A stretch of 5,199 nucleotides of DNA from DATGSF01 sp035302865 (GTDB lineage: Bacteria > Bacteroidota > Bacteroidia > Chitinophagales > Chitinophagaceae): positions 1 to 5,199 of the forward strand of contig DATGSF010000155.1 in the NCBI GenBank assembly GCA_035302865.1, given 5' to 3'. Position numbers and translations under genes: made by a program. A model generated the notes under the pieces. That model was not told the origin of the DNA and ran no database searches. It saw nothing but the letters and a program-made list of their open reading frames with translations. The stretch's first letter is position 1; each line of letters opens with the position of its first letter. Below are positions 1-5,199 of the stretch, in pieces.

Positions 1-1
1 T

Positions 2-910
2 CATTGTGAAATATACAAAGCAGAACCTCGTTCTTATAGAGATTTGCCTTTACGCTTAGCAGAGTTTGGAACAGTATATAGATATGAACAAAGTGGAGAA
101 TTACATGGCTTAACAAGGGTTAGAGGATTTACACAAGATGATGCGCACTTATTTTGCACACCTGAACAAGTAAAAGAAGAATTCAAAAAAGTAATTGATT
201 TAACAATGTATGTTTTTCGTTCTTTAGATTTTCAGGATTTTACTGCACAGGTATCTTTACGTGACCCTAATAATAAGGAAAAATATATCGGCTCTGATGA
301 AAATTGGGATATTGCAGAAAATGCAATTCGTGAAGCAGCAGCAGAAAAAGGATTAAAAACTATTGAAGTAGAAGGAGAAGCGGCATTTTACGGTCCAAAG
401 TTGGATTTTATGGTAAAAGATGCTTTAGGTAGAAGCTGGCAATTAGGTACTATTCAAGTAGACTATAATTTACCAGAGCGATTTGAATTAGAATATGTGG
501 CTCCAGATAATTCCAGAAAACGTCCTGTCATGATTCATAGAGCGCCATTCGGATCTTTAGAAAGATTTATCGCTGTTTTATTAGAGCATTGTGCAGGTAA
601 TTTACCTTTATGGTTGACGCCAACTCAAGTAAAAGTTTTACCAATTTCAGACAAATCAAAAGAATATGCAGAATCTGTTTATATAGTTTTAAAAACAGCT
701 GGAATTAGAGTAGAAATCGATCATAGAGCAGAGAAAATTGGAAGAAAAATACGCGATGCTGAAGTGGAAAAAATCCCTTATATGCTAATCGTTGGTGAAA
801 GAGATGCTGAAAATAAAACAGTGAGTGTAAGAAAACATGGTGAAGGAGATTTAGGTGCTACTTCTTTAGAGGACTTTATAGAAAAAGTCAATGTAGAAAG
901 TATTATATAA
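2..910 (+). CDS. thrS: Threonyl-tRNA synthetase, C-terminal half (5' end outside window)
   Basis: Charges tRNA-Thr with threonine in the cytoplasm (class II aminoacyl-tRNA synthetase). The frame is open from base 2 and gives 302 residues; family members are about 640, so roughly the N-terminal half (TGS, editing and early catalytic core) lies outside. Class II motif 2 is seen as RVRGFTQDDAH (116-148) and motif 3 as HRAPFGSLERF (536-568). By alignment from memory with the E. coli enzyme, the His of DDAH and the His of HRA are two of the three zinc ligands that recognise threonine; the Cys ligand should lie only a few residues before base 1. From about base 600 the anticodon-binding domain follows (LPLWLTPTQVKVLPI, then HRAEKIGRKIRDAE and PYMLIVGERD), ending in a normal TAA. 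A TTG at 44 is not the real start, because matching ThrRS sequence (HCEIYKAEPRSYRD) precedes it. The gene looks intact. Unusually, infC does not follow it. Confidence 0.97.
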   Translation, partial: HCEIYKAEPRSYRDLPLRLAEFGTVYRYEQSGELHGLTRVRGFTQDDAHLFCTPEQVKEEFKKVIDLTMYVFRSLDFQDFTAQVSLRDPNNKEKYIGSDENWDIAENAIREAAAEKGLKTIEVEGEAAFYGPKLDFMVKDALGRSWQLGTIQVDYNLPERFELEYVAPDNSRKRPVMIHRAPFGSLERFIAVLLEHCAGNLPLWLTPTQVKVLPISDKSKEYAESVYIVLKTAGIRVEIDHRAEKIGRKIRDAEVEKIPYMLIVGERDAENKTVSVRKHGEGDLGATSLEDFIEKVNVESII

Positions 911-921
911 TAAAATGTAAA

Positions 922-942
922 TTGATTTATTATTTAAATCAA
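922..942. other. Small AT-rich hairpin just after thrS, possible weak terminator
   Basis: Perfect 8-bp inverted repeat, TTGATTTA (922-929) and TAAATCAA (935-942), around a 5-base loop and starting 12 bases after the thrS stop. The stem has only one G-C pair and is followed by AAAAA on the plus strand rather than a T-tract, so it is a poor intrinsic terminator in the thrS direction. It may be a 3'-end stabilising hairpin or chance in AT-rich DNA. Confidence 0.3.
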
Positions 943-962
943 AAAGCTACATAAAATTTCGA

Positions 963-1078
963 AGGTGTTTCTAAATAAGGAAAATTCATAGTATTGATTT
1001 TGGACTTTATGCATTTAAAAGAATATAAAATAAAACCAATTTTTAATTTATCTATGGTTTTCATATTTTGAAACACCT
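963..1078. repeat. Large imperfect fold-back between thrS and the glycosyltransferase gene
   Basis: AGGTGTTTC (963-971) is the exact reverse complement of GAAACACCT (1070-1078). The pairing continues inward: 973-975 with 1067-1069, then GAAAA (980-984) with TTTTC (1058-1062), then after a one-base bulge TCATAG (986-991) with CTATGG (1052-1057, one G-T pair). About 25 of the outer 29 bases pair, enclosing a loop of 60 bases that can fold further (for example TTTAT 1006-1010 with ATAAA 1030-1034). The right arm is followed by CTCTTTTT (1079-1084 includes the T-run). Read as RNA it is a long hairpin with a U-tract, which could end thrS transcription. Read as DNA it resembles the paired ends of a small non-coding MITE-like insertion. 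No clear target-site duplication is visible (TTTC on the left, TTTT on the right). The rest of the 911-1096 gap holds no gene. Confidence 0.6.
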
Positions 1079-1096
1079 CTTTTTAAATATAAAACT

Positions 1097-2263
1097 ATGC
1101 TACCCTATCTGCTCAGTTTTTATCTTCTTCTAAGTTTAATACAAATATCTTATAGCCTATTTTTTGTAAAATCATATAAAAAGATAAGTAAATTATCGCA
1201 GACTCCTGATTTAAATAAAGCTATAAGTTATTCTATAATTATATGTGGTAAAAATGAATCCAAAAATATTTCTAAGAATTTACCCAGCTTTTTAAAGCAA
1301 ATTAAGAAGCATAAGGAATCTGAAATTATATTTGTTAATCATCGTTCTACCGACAATTCCAAGGAAATCTTGTATAAATTACAAAAAAAATATCCCCATT
1401 TAAAAATTCTTGAGATAAGAACAGGCCAGCCACAGAAAATATTTGGAAAAAAAGAAGCATTACTATATGCCTTTTCTGAAGCAAAAGGAAAATATCTACT
1501 TCTCTCGGATGCTGACTGCAAAGTATACCATAAAAACTGGGCTGAGAACTGGATTTCTTGGATGGAGAAGCATAATGCAGATGCGGGTTTAGGATTAGGA
1601 ATTTATAAAAACAATGCAGGCTTATTGCAAAAATTCATTCAATTTGAGACCTTACAAAGCTATATGCAATATGGGTCTTATGCCATGCAAGGAAATGCAT
1701 ATATGGGTGTAGGTAGAAATATAGCCTATAAAAGAAAAAGCATTGAAAAAATAATGCATGACCAGTTATTTTTAGATTATTATTTAAAAGAAATGAGTGG
1801 AGATGATGATTTGCTAATCCAATACTTGGCTAAAAAACAAAATAACATATTGCCTTATTTTTCAAAAACACAAAGCACTATAACAAATCCTAAGAGCAAT
1901 TATAAAAGCTATAAAAAACAGAAAATCAGGCATTTAAGCATTGGAAAGCATTATGATTTAAAAGATAAATTAAACTTAGGTTTTTATGCTTTGAGTATTG
2001 GTTTGTGGTGGCTACTTTCCACAATATTGCTATTGTTTTTTGTACTAAACCCTTATTTATTCAATAGCTTATATTTTTTATTTTCCATTTTTCTTTTTAG
2101 CATAGCTTTGATTTTTAAGTATTTAAATTATAGTAAATGGCATAAAATGCAAATAAAAGAAGAAAAATCTATTACATTTGTATTTATGGAATGGTTGTGG
2201 TCGCTATATCATTTAATTAACATTCCTAATATATTTTGGAAAAAAAATAATTCATGGAAATAA
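1097..2263 (+). CDS. Membrane-anchored family 2 glycosyltransferase
   Basis: Probably transfers a sugar from a nucleotide donor onto an envelope glycan or lipid at the inner face of the cytoplasmic membrane; donor and acceptor cannot be told. The 388-residue protein has an N-terminal membrane helix (about 3-24), then a GT-A domain starting at SIIICGKNES (46-55), with the metal-binding DADC (138-141), GVGRNIAY (204-211), the catalytic-type SGDDDL (234-239) and KQKIRHLSIGKHY (274-286). That last motif sits where processive synthases have QxxRW, so His replaces Trp here. Hydrophobic segments at about 295-317 and 321-341 plus a further one at 359-382 end the protein. The usual early Asp of the V-x-D-x-S-x-D loop is His (VNHRSTD, 80-86). 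The ATG at 1097 is the first in frame before the membrane helix and has no Shine-Dalgarno. The 3' end overlaps rsmG by 10 bases, so the two are probably translationally coupled. Confidence 0.88.
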   Translation: MLPYLLSFYLLLSLIQISYSLFFVKSYKKISKLSQTPDLNKAISYSIIICGKNESKNISKNLPSFLKQIKKHKESEIIFVNHRSTDNSKEILYKLQKKYPHLKILEIRTGQPQKIFGKKEALLYAFSEAKGKYLLLSDADCKVYHKNWAENWISWMEKHNADAGLGLGIYKNNAGLLQKFIQFETLQSYMQYGSYAMQGNAYMGVGRNIAYKRKSIEKIMHDQLFLDYYLKEMSGDDDLLIQYLAKKQNNILPYFSKTQSTITNPKSNYKSYKKQKIRHLSIGKHYDLKDKLNLGFYALSIGLWWLLSTILLLFFVLNPYLFNSLYFLFSIFLFSIALIFKYLNYSKWHKMQIKEEKSITFVFMEWLWSLYHLINIPNIFWKKNNSWK

Positions 2264-2865
2264 TTTTAAAATACTTTCCCGATTTAACGGAAAAGCAAAA
2301 ACTACAGTTTGGGCAATTGCAGGATTTATACCAAGAATGGAATGAAAAAATCAATGTCATTTCCAGAAAAGATATTGATAGTTTATATGAGAGACATGTT
2401 TTACATTCTCTAAGTATTGCAAAAGTTTTTCAAATCGATGCTAATCGTAAAGTGATAGATATCGGAACAGGAGGTGGTTTCCCAGGAATACCTTTAGCTA
2501 TCCTGTTTCCTAACGCATCATTTACCTTAGTAGACTCCATAGGAAAAAAGATAAAAGTGGTAGAAGCAATTGCAAATTCTATAGGTTTGGATAATGTTGA
2601 AGCAATACACAGTCGGGTTGAAAAACTACCACCACATCATTATAATATGGTAGTTACAAGAGCAGTAACGAATCTAAAACAACTATCACAATGGAGCCGA
2701 AGAATACTTGATCCCCACAATAATGATGGGCTTTGGGCTTTAAAAGGAGGCGATATTAAGGAAGAAATAAAAGAATCAAAGTTGAAAGTTAAAACATGGA
2801 ATATGCCCCATTTTTATAAAGAAGATTTTTTTCAAACCAAATTAATTGTCTGGGCTAAAATTTAA
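2254..2865 (+). CDS. rsmG: 16S rRNA (guanine-N7) methyltransferase RsmG
   Basis: Methylates N7 of G527 (E. coli numbering) in the 530 loop of 16S rRNA with S-adenosylmethionine; loss in other bacteria gives low-level streptomycin resistance (known for the family). The 203-residue length matches the usual 200-240. The N-terminal helical part carries WNEKINVISRKD (29-40) and RHVLHSL (47-53), the family's NL(T/S)..RD and RHxxDSL-type blocks. The Rossmann SAM-binding loop is DIGTGGGFPGIP (69-80), with acidic D94 at the end of the next strand (LVD) and the conserved TRAV at 135-138. The chosen ATG lies inside the end of the glycosyltransferase gene (10-base overlap) and gives a full-length protein. 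The yihY-type gene follows within about 35 bases, so the three genes look like one operon. In many bacteria rsmG sits with mnmG or parAB; that is not the case here. Confidence 0.96.
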   Translation: MEIILKYFPDLTEKQKLQFGQLQDLYQEWNEKINVISRKDIDSLYERHVLHSLSIAKVFQIDANRKVIDIGTGGGFPGIPLAILFPNASFTLVDSIGKKIKVVEAIANSIGLDNVEAIHSRVEKLPPHHYNMVVTRAVTNLKQLSQWSRRILDPHNNDGLWALKGGDIKEEIKESKLKVKTWNMPHFYKEDFFQTKLIVWAKI

Positions 2866-2894
2866 TATTTTATAAAAATAAAAAATTCAGTACC

Positions 2895-2903
2895 ATAGAT
2901 ATT
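2895..2903 (+). other. Candidate ATA/ATT start codons of the YihY-type gene
   Basis: The codons ATA (2895-2897), GAT and ATT (2901-2903) are the plausible in-frame initiators ahead of the conserved N-terminus. Starting at ATA would give M-D-I-K-K-N, and starting at ATT gives M-K-K-N. ATA is one transition away from ATG, so a recent start-codon mutation is possible. No ATG exists in any frame from 2866 to 2976. Eight-base A-runs at 2904-2911 and 2936-2943 lie just downstream. Confidence 0.45.
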
Positions 2904-3806
2904 AAAAAAAACATACAAAAACTTTTTATTAAGTTAAAAAAAATTCACTTTCCTGGTGCAAAAGGCGCATCAGTATATGATATTATATATATTTTTTTTA
3001 GTAGTTTTAATAATTTAAAATTACCTGAAAGAGCAGCATCTATTTCTTTCAATTTCTTAATGAGTATTCCCCCTACTTTAATTTTTTTATTTTCCTTAGT
3101 TCCTTTTTTGCCCTTAGAACATGTTCAAGAGACTATAATAAATAGCATTCGAATAATATCTCCAAATAAAGACTTTTTTGACAAAGTGTCGAATTTTGTC
3201 ACAGATTTTATGAATACTAAACGAAGAGATATTCTTTCCGTAGGTTTTTTAACAACAATCTTTTTTAGCTCTAACGGCATAATGGGCTTATTGCGAAGTT
3301 TTGATAGAGATTCTCCAGCAATTAAGGAAATTAGTCCATGGAGAATGCGTTTAAAGGCTATTCGATTAACATTAATTATAGCATTATTTTTACTTATTAG
3401 CATTAGCTTGCTTATTATTCAATCAAACATATTTGAGGTTTTACTAGAAAACTGGTCTCTAAATTTAGGTTTGATTCGTTTTTTAAGTTGGTTAACCTTA
3501 GTGCTTATTATTCATTTAACCATAGCAATAGTTTATAAATACGGTCCTTCAGTAGATTATAAATTTGGTTTATTTAATGCTGGTGCCACAATAGCCACTC
3601 TGGCAATACTAGCCATAAGTTACATTTTTTTCTATTTTGCTTTCAATTTTATTCAATACAATAAAGTTTATGGTTCTATAGGTTCTTTAATGATGGTGAT
3701 GGCTTGGACTTTTATTTTTGGTATGATAATTTTAATAGGATATGAGATAAATATCAGTATAGCCACATTCCAAATAAATAAAAAGAAGAAAAATCTAAAA
3801 TCTTAA
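2901..3806 (+). CDS. YihY/BrkB-family inner membrane protein with a non-ATG start
   Basis: Polytopic membrane protein of the YihY/BrkB family, whose function is not settled; it was once called ribonuclease BN by mistake. With an ATT start at 2901 it has 301 residues, typical of the family. The N-terminal block FPGAKGASVYDIIYIFF (17-33), then RAASISFNF (44-52), leads into helix 1. Further helices lie near 112-131, 156-173, 192-212, 226-248 and 259-280, six in all. Family-like signatures include YKYGP (212-216), YGSIGSL (257-263) and GYEINISI (280-287). The first in-frame ATG (3060) would cut helix 1 in half and drop the conserved N-terminus, so I reject it. The frame is open from 2859 and holds no ATG, GTG, TTG or CTG before 3060; only ATA 2895 or ATT 2901 fit the family's length. 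The body is uninterrupted, so it is probably functional, but loss of the start cannot be excluded. It is likely cotranscribed with rsmG. Confidence 0.88.
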   Translation: MKKNIQKLFIKLKKIHFPGAKGASVYDIIYIFFSSFNNLKLPERAASISFNFLMSIPPTLIFLFSLVPFLPLEHVQETIINSIRIISPNKDFFDKVSNFVTDFMNTKRRDILSVGFLTTIFFSSNGIMGLLRSFDRDSPAIKEISPWRMRLKAIRLTLIIALFLLISISLLIIQSNIFEVLLENWSLNLGLIRFLSWLTLVLIIHLTIAIVYKYGPSVDYKFGLFNAGATIATLAILAISYIFFYFAFNFIQYNKVYGSIGSLMMVMAWTFIFGMIILIGYEINISIATFQINKKKKNLKS

Positions 3807-3833
3807 TAATATTTTTATAATAACATGGTACTC

Positions 3834-3903
3834 TACAAAATAAAATAGATTTTTATCTTTAGTATATCAAATTTTAAAGAGTTTATTTTGTATATTTACA
3901 AAA
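3834..3903 (+). promoter_or_regulatory. Overlapping inverted repeats in the leader before the baeRF-type gene
   Basis: TACAAAATAAA (3834-3844) is the exact reverse complement of TTTATTTTGTA (3882-3892), an 11-bp stem around 37 bases. The right arm can alternatively pair with the sequence after it: TTTTGTA (3886-3892) with TACAAAA (3897-3903) around a 4-base loop. The two pairings exclude each other, a geometry like an attenuator or thermosensor, and the second ends 17 bases before the ATG. In DNA this AT-rich the pattern may be chance. No clear TTG/TAnnTTTG Bacteroidota promoter was found; TATTTTG at 3884-3890 is one base short of it. Confidence 0.3.
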
Positions 3904-3920
3904 AATAAACTTGAAATCAT

Positions 3921-4994
3921 ATGAGAGAAACCTTAGAAAGATTAAGTAAAATTCAAGCTCCGGCTTGCGTAACATTAGTATTGAATACACACAAAACACA
4001 TCCGGAAAACAAGCAGGACAGCATTCATTTAAAAAATTTAATTACGAAAGCAAATCAACGATTAAAAAATGAATTCGGTGATGCTATAGCAAAAGATTAT
4101 ACTGAAAAATTAAATAAGATTGCGGATAGTATTGATCATTCACATAATGATCATGGTTTAATGTTATTTGTGAATGACAACATAGCAGAATATTTACGCT
4201 TACCCTTAAAACTGCATGATCGTGTAATCATTGATGAAACTTTTGCCACAAGACCTATAGTTCGTGCCTTAAATAGAGATACGGATTATTATGTACTTGT
4301 ATTAAGTAAAGGTCGTGCTCGATTAATTGAAGCAAGTAGTGAAGAAGCTATAAAAGAAATACAATCTGACGATTTCCCAATTACAGATAATGATTTACAT
4401 GCAGCGACACGACAAGAGGCTGCTGTAGCATCTCGTATTACAAATTTAACGCAAGAATTCTTCAATAGAATTGATAAAGCTGTTAATAAAGCAAGAAAAG
4501 AAAAACCACTTCCAGTAGTAATTTATTCTGAGGAAACTAATTATCATCAATATTTAAAAGAAGCAGACTATCCCAATACAATAATAGGTCACATTACTCT
4601 TAAATCATTTGATGAAAGTCCTTCAAATTTAATTAAAGAAGTATGGAGCGAGGTAAAAGAATTAACTATTGCTAAAAATAGAGCTAGAATATCAGAGTTA
4701 GAATCAGCTTTGAGTTCTGGAAAATATTTAAGTGATATCAATGAAATCTGGAAAGCAGCTCAATCTGGCCAAGGTAGAACTATTTTTGTTGAAGAAGGAT
4801 ATATTCAAGCAGTTGAAGAAAAAGACGGTGTTCTGCATTTAATTGAGTTTGATGAAATTAACCATAAAGACCATATTGATGATATTGTTGATGAAATCAT
4901 TGAACAAGTTTTAAAATTTGGAGGAGATGTGGTCTTCTTAGAAAAAGGCAGTTTAGAGAAGTTTGATAAATTAGCAATGGTAACGCGTTATTAA
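3921..4994 (+). CDS. baeRF-type protein (bacterial archaeo-eukaryotic release factor homologue, probably family 3)
   Basis: A 357-residue soluble protein that I match from memory to the Bacteroidota group of baeRF proteins, bacterial relatives of aeRF1/eRF1; members have been proposed to act on ribosomes, but none to my knowledge has a proven reaction. Three parts are visible. The N-terminal part (about 1-105) carries PCVT-like PACVTLVLNTHKTHPEN (14-30). The RNase H-like middle domain starts at YYVLVLSKGRARLIEA (123-138) and continues through DDFPITDND (150-158) and a long helix (about 164-195). The L7Ae-like third domain (about 245-357) includes INEIWKAAQSGQGRTIFVEE (its SGQGRT resembles the family's domain-3 turn) and ends in GGDVVFLEKGSL...LAMVTRY, like the LRY terminus of eRF1-type domain 3. 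There is no GGQ; the equivalent loop region reads HAATRQEAAVASR (160-172). The ATG at 3921 is the natural start. It has its own 114-base leader upstream and a terminator downstream, so it is probably a single-gene unit. Confidence 0.75.
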   Translation: MRETLERLSKIQAPACVTLVLNTHKTHPENKQDSIHLKNLITKANQRLKNEFGDAIAKDYTEKLNKIADSIDHSHNDHGLMLFVNDNIAEYLRLPLKLHDRVIIDETFATRPIVRALNRDTDYYVLVLSKGRARLIEASSEEAIKEIQSDDFPITDNDLHAATRQEAAVASRITNLTQEFFNRIDKAVNKARKEKPLPVVIYSEETNYHQYLKEADYPNTIIGHITLKSFDESPSNLIKEVWSEVKELTIAKNRARISELESALSSGKYLSDINEIWKAAQSGQGRTIFVEEGYIQAVEEKDGVLHLIEFDEINHKDHIDDIVDEIIEQVLKFGGDVVFLEKGSLEKFDKLAMVTRY

Positions 4995-5004
4995 ATCAGA
5001 AAAT

Positions 5005-5041
5005 ATAAAATAAAGAGAGCCTTAAACTCTCTTTATTTTAT
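5005..5041. terminator. Perfect 15-bp stem intrinsic terminator, probably bidirectional
   Basis: The bases 5005-5019 and 5027-5041 are exact reverse complements around the 7-base loop CCTTAAA. The core GAGAG/CTCTC gives the G-C pairs, and the outer TAAAATAAA/TTTATTTTA supplies the T-rich tail on either strand. It begins 10 bases after the baeRF-type stop codon and ends 35 bases before mtgA, so it should separate the two genes. Confidence 0.85.
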
Positions 5042-5076
5042 TCACTATCTTATCCAATTAAAATATTAGATATTCT

Positions 5077-5199
5077 ATGTTTAGATGGCTGCGCAGGATT
5101 ATTAGTTTTATTGTGATAGCTCATATAATATATCTTTTAGCTTTAAAATTCATTTTTCCTCCTATTACTTTAACGCAGCTTCAAGTATGGACTAATCAA
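5077..5199 (+). CDS. mtgA: Monofunctional peptidoglycan glycosyltransferase, N-terminus only (3' end outside window)
   Basis: Expected to polymerise glycan strands from lipid II at the outer face of the inner membrane (GT51 family) without a transpeptidase domain. Only 41 residues are in the window: a short basic cytoplasmic start (MFRWLRR), one membrane helix (about 8-27) and the juxtamembrane segment FIFPPITLTQLQVWTNQ (25-41). The PP-x-T-x-x-x-L pattern right after the helix is characteristic of MtgA proteins, which place it just before the catalytic domain. That catalytic domain is not visible, so the call rests on this short signature. The ATG at 5077 is the first in frame after a TAA at 5059 and has no Shine-Dalgarno. 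It lies 35 bases after the terminator, so a promoter should sit in 5042-5076 or overlap the stem; I cannot point to one. A penicillin-binding protein start is the main alternative. Confidence 0.72.
   Translation, partial: MFRWLRRIISFIVIAHIIYLLALKFIFPPITLTQLQVWTNQ

Noticed and set aside
44..46. TTG as the start of the thrS fragment
   Set aside because: The frame continues upstream to the window edge with clear ThrRS sequence (HCEIYKAEPRSYRD), so this is an internal Leu codon.
1339..1521. Minus-strand open frame of 60 codons inside the glycosyltransferase gene
   Set aside because: No recognisable domain, and it lies wholly opposite a well-supported coding region; a shadow of the plus-strand gene.
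2854..2870. Programmed frameshift joining rsmG to the YihY-type frame
   Set aside because: RsmG ends at a normal length, the -1 frame carries a TAA at 2856-2858, and the codons there (GCT AAA ATT) do not form a usable slippery heptamer.
2977..2979. Out-of-frame ATG upstream of 3060 as a YihY start
   Set aside because: It is not in the conserved frame and would need a frameshift; the conserved frame is itself continuous without one.
3060..3062. ATG at 3060 as the start of the YihY-type protein
   Set aside because: It would remove about 53 family-like residues and half of the first membrane helix.
3125..3403. Minus-strand open frame of 92 codons inside the YihY-type gene
   Set aside because: Lies opposite a clear membrane-protein gene and shows no family motif; antisense shadow.
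3847..3858. AGAT-TTTT-ATCT mini hairpin as a terminator of the YihY-type gene
   Set aside because: Only 4 bp with a single G-C pair, too weak to call in AT-rich DNA.

Overview
The window is very AT-rich, entirely plus-strand and tightly packed. It reads as the chromosome of a member of the Bacteroidota, probably a free-living or host-associated Cytophagia/Flavobacteriia-type organism. Three things point there: the style of the proteins (ThrRS, YihY/BrkB, and a baeRF-type protein common in that phylum), the absence of any Shine-Dalgarno-like purine block before all four clear ATG starts (1097, 2254, 3921, 5077), and the base composition. The species cannot be named from this stretch.

Layout: (1) 2-910, the C-terminal half of threonyl-tRNA synthetase, cut by the window edge. 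(2) 911-1096, a gap dominated by a large imperfect fold-back (963-1078). (3) 1097-2263, a membrane-anchored family 2 glycosyltransferase. It overlaps by 10 bases (4) 2254-2865, rsmG, the 16S rRNA m7G methyltransferase. (5) Starting about 35 bases after rsmG, a YihY/BrkB-type six-helix membrane protein whose conserved N-terminus lies upstream of its first ATG, so it appears to begin at a rare ATT or ATA codon. (6) 3807-3920, an AT-rich leader with overlapping inverted repeats. (7) 3921-4994, a bacterial archaeo-eukaryotic release-factor-like protein (baeRF type). (8) A perfect 15-bp stem terminator at 5005-5041. (9) 5077 to the edge, the start of a monofunctional peptidoglycan glycosyltransferase (mtgA).

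The genes fall into two themes. thrS, rsmG and the baeRF protein concern translation (tRNA charging, rRNA modification, a release-factor fold). The glycosyltransferase, YihY protein and MtgA concern the envelope. Glycosyltransferase, rsmG and yihY are probably one transcript. The baeRF gene has its own leader and is closed off from mtgA by the terminator. No mobile-element protein, tRNA, rRNA or CRISPR array is visible. The region is mostly ordinary housekeeping. The points worth a second look are the missing start codon of the YihY gene, the fold-back element after thrS where infC is often found, and the release-factor-like protein without a GGQ motif. I see no convincing new multi-gene system.
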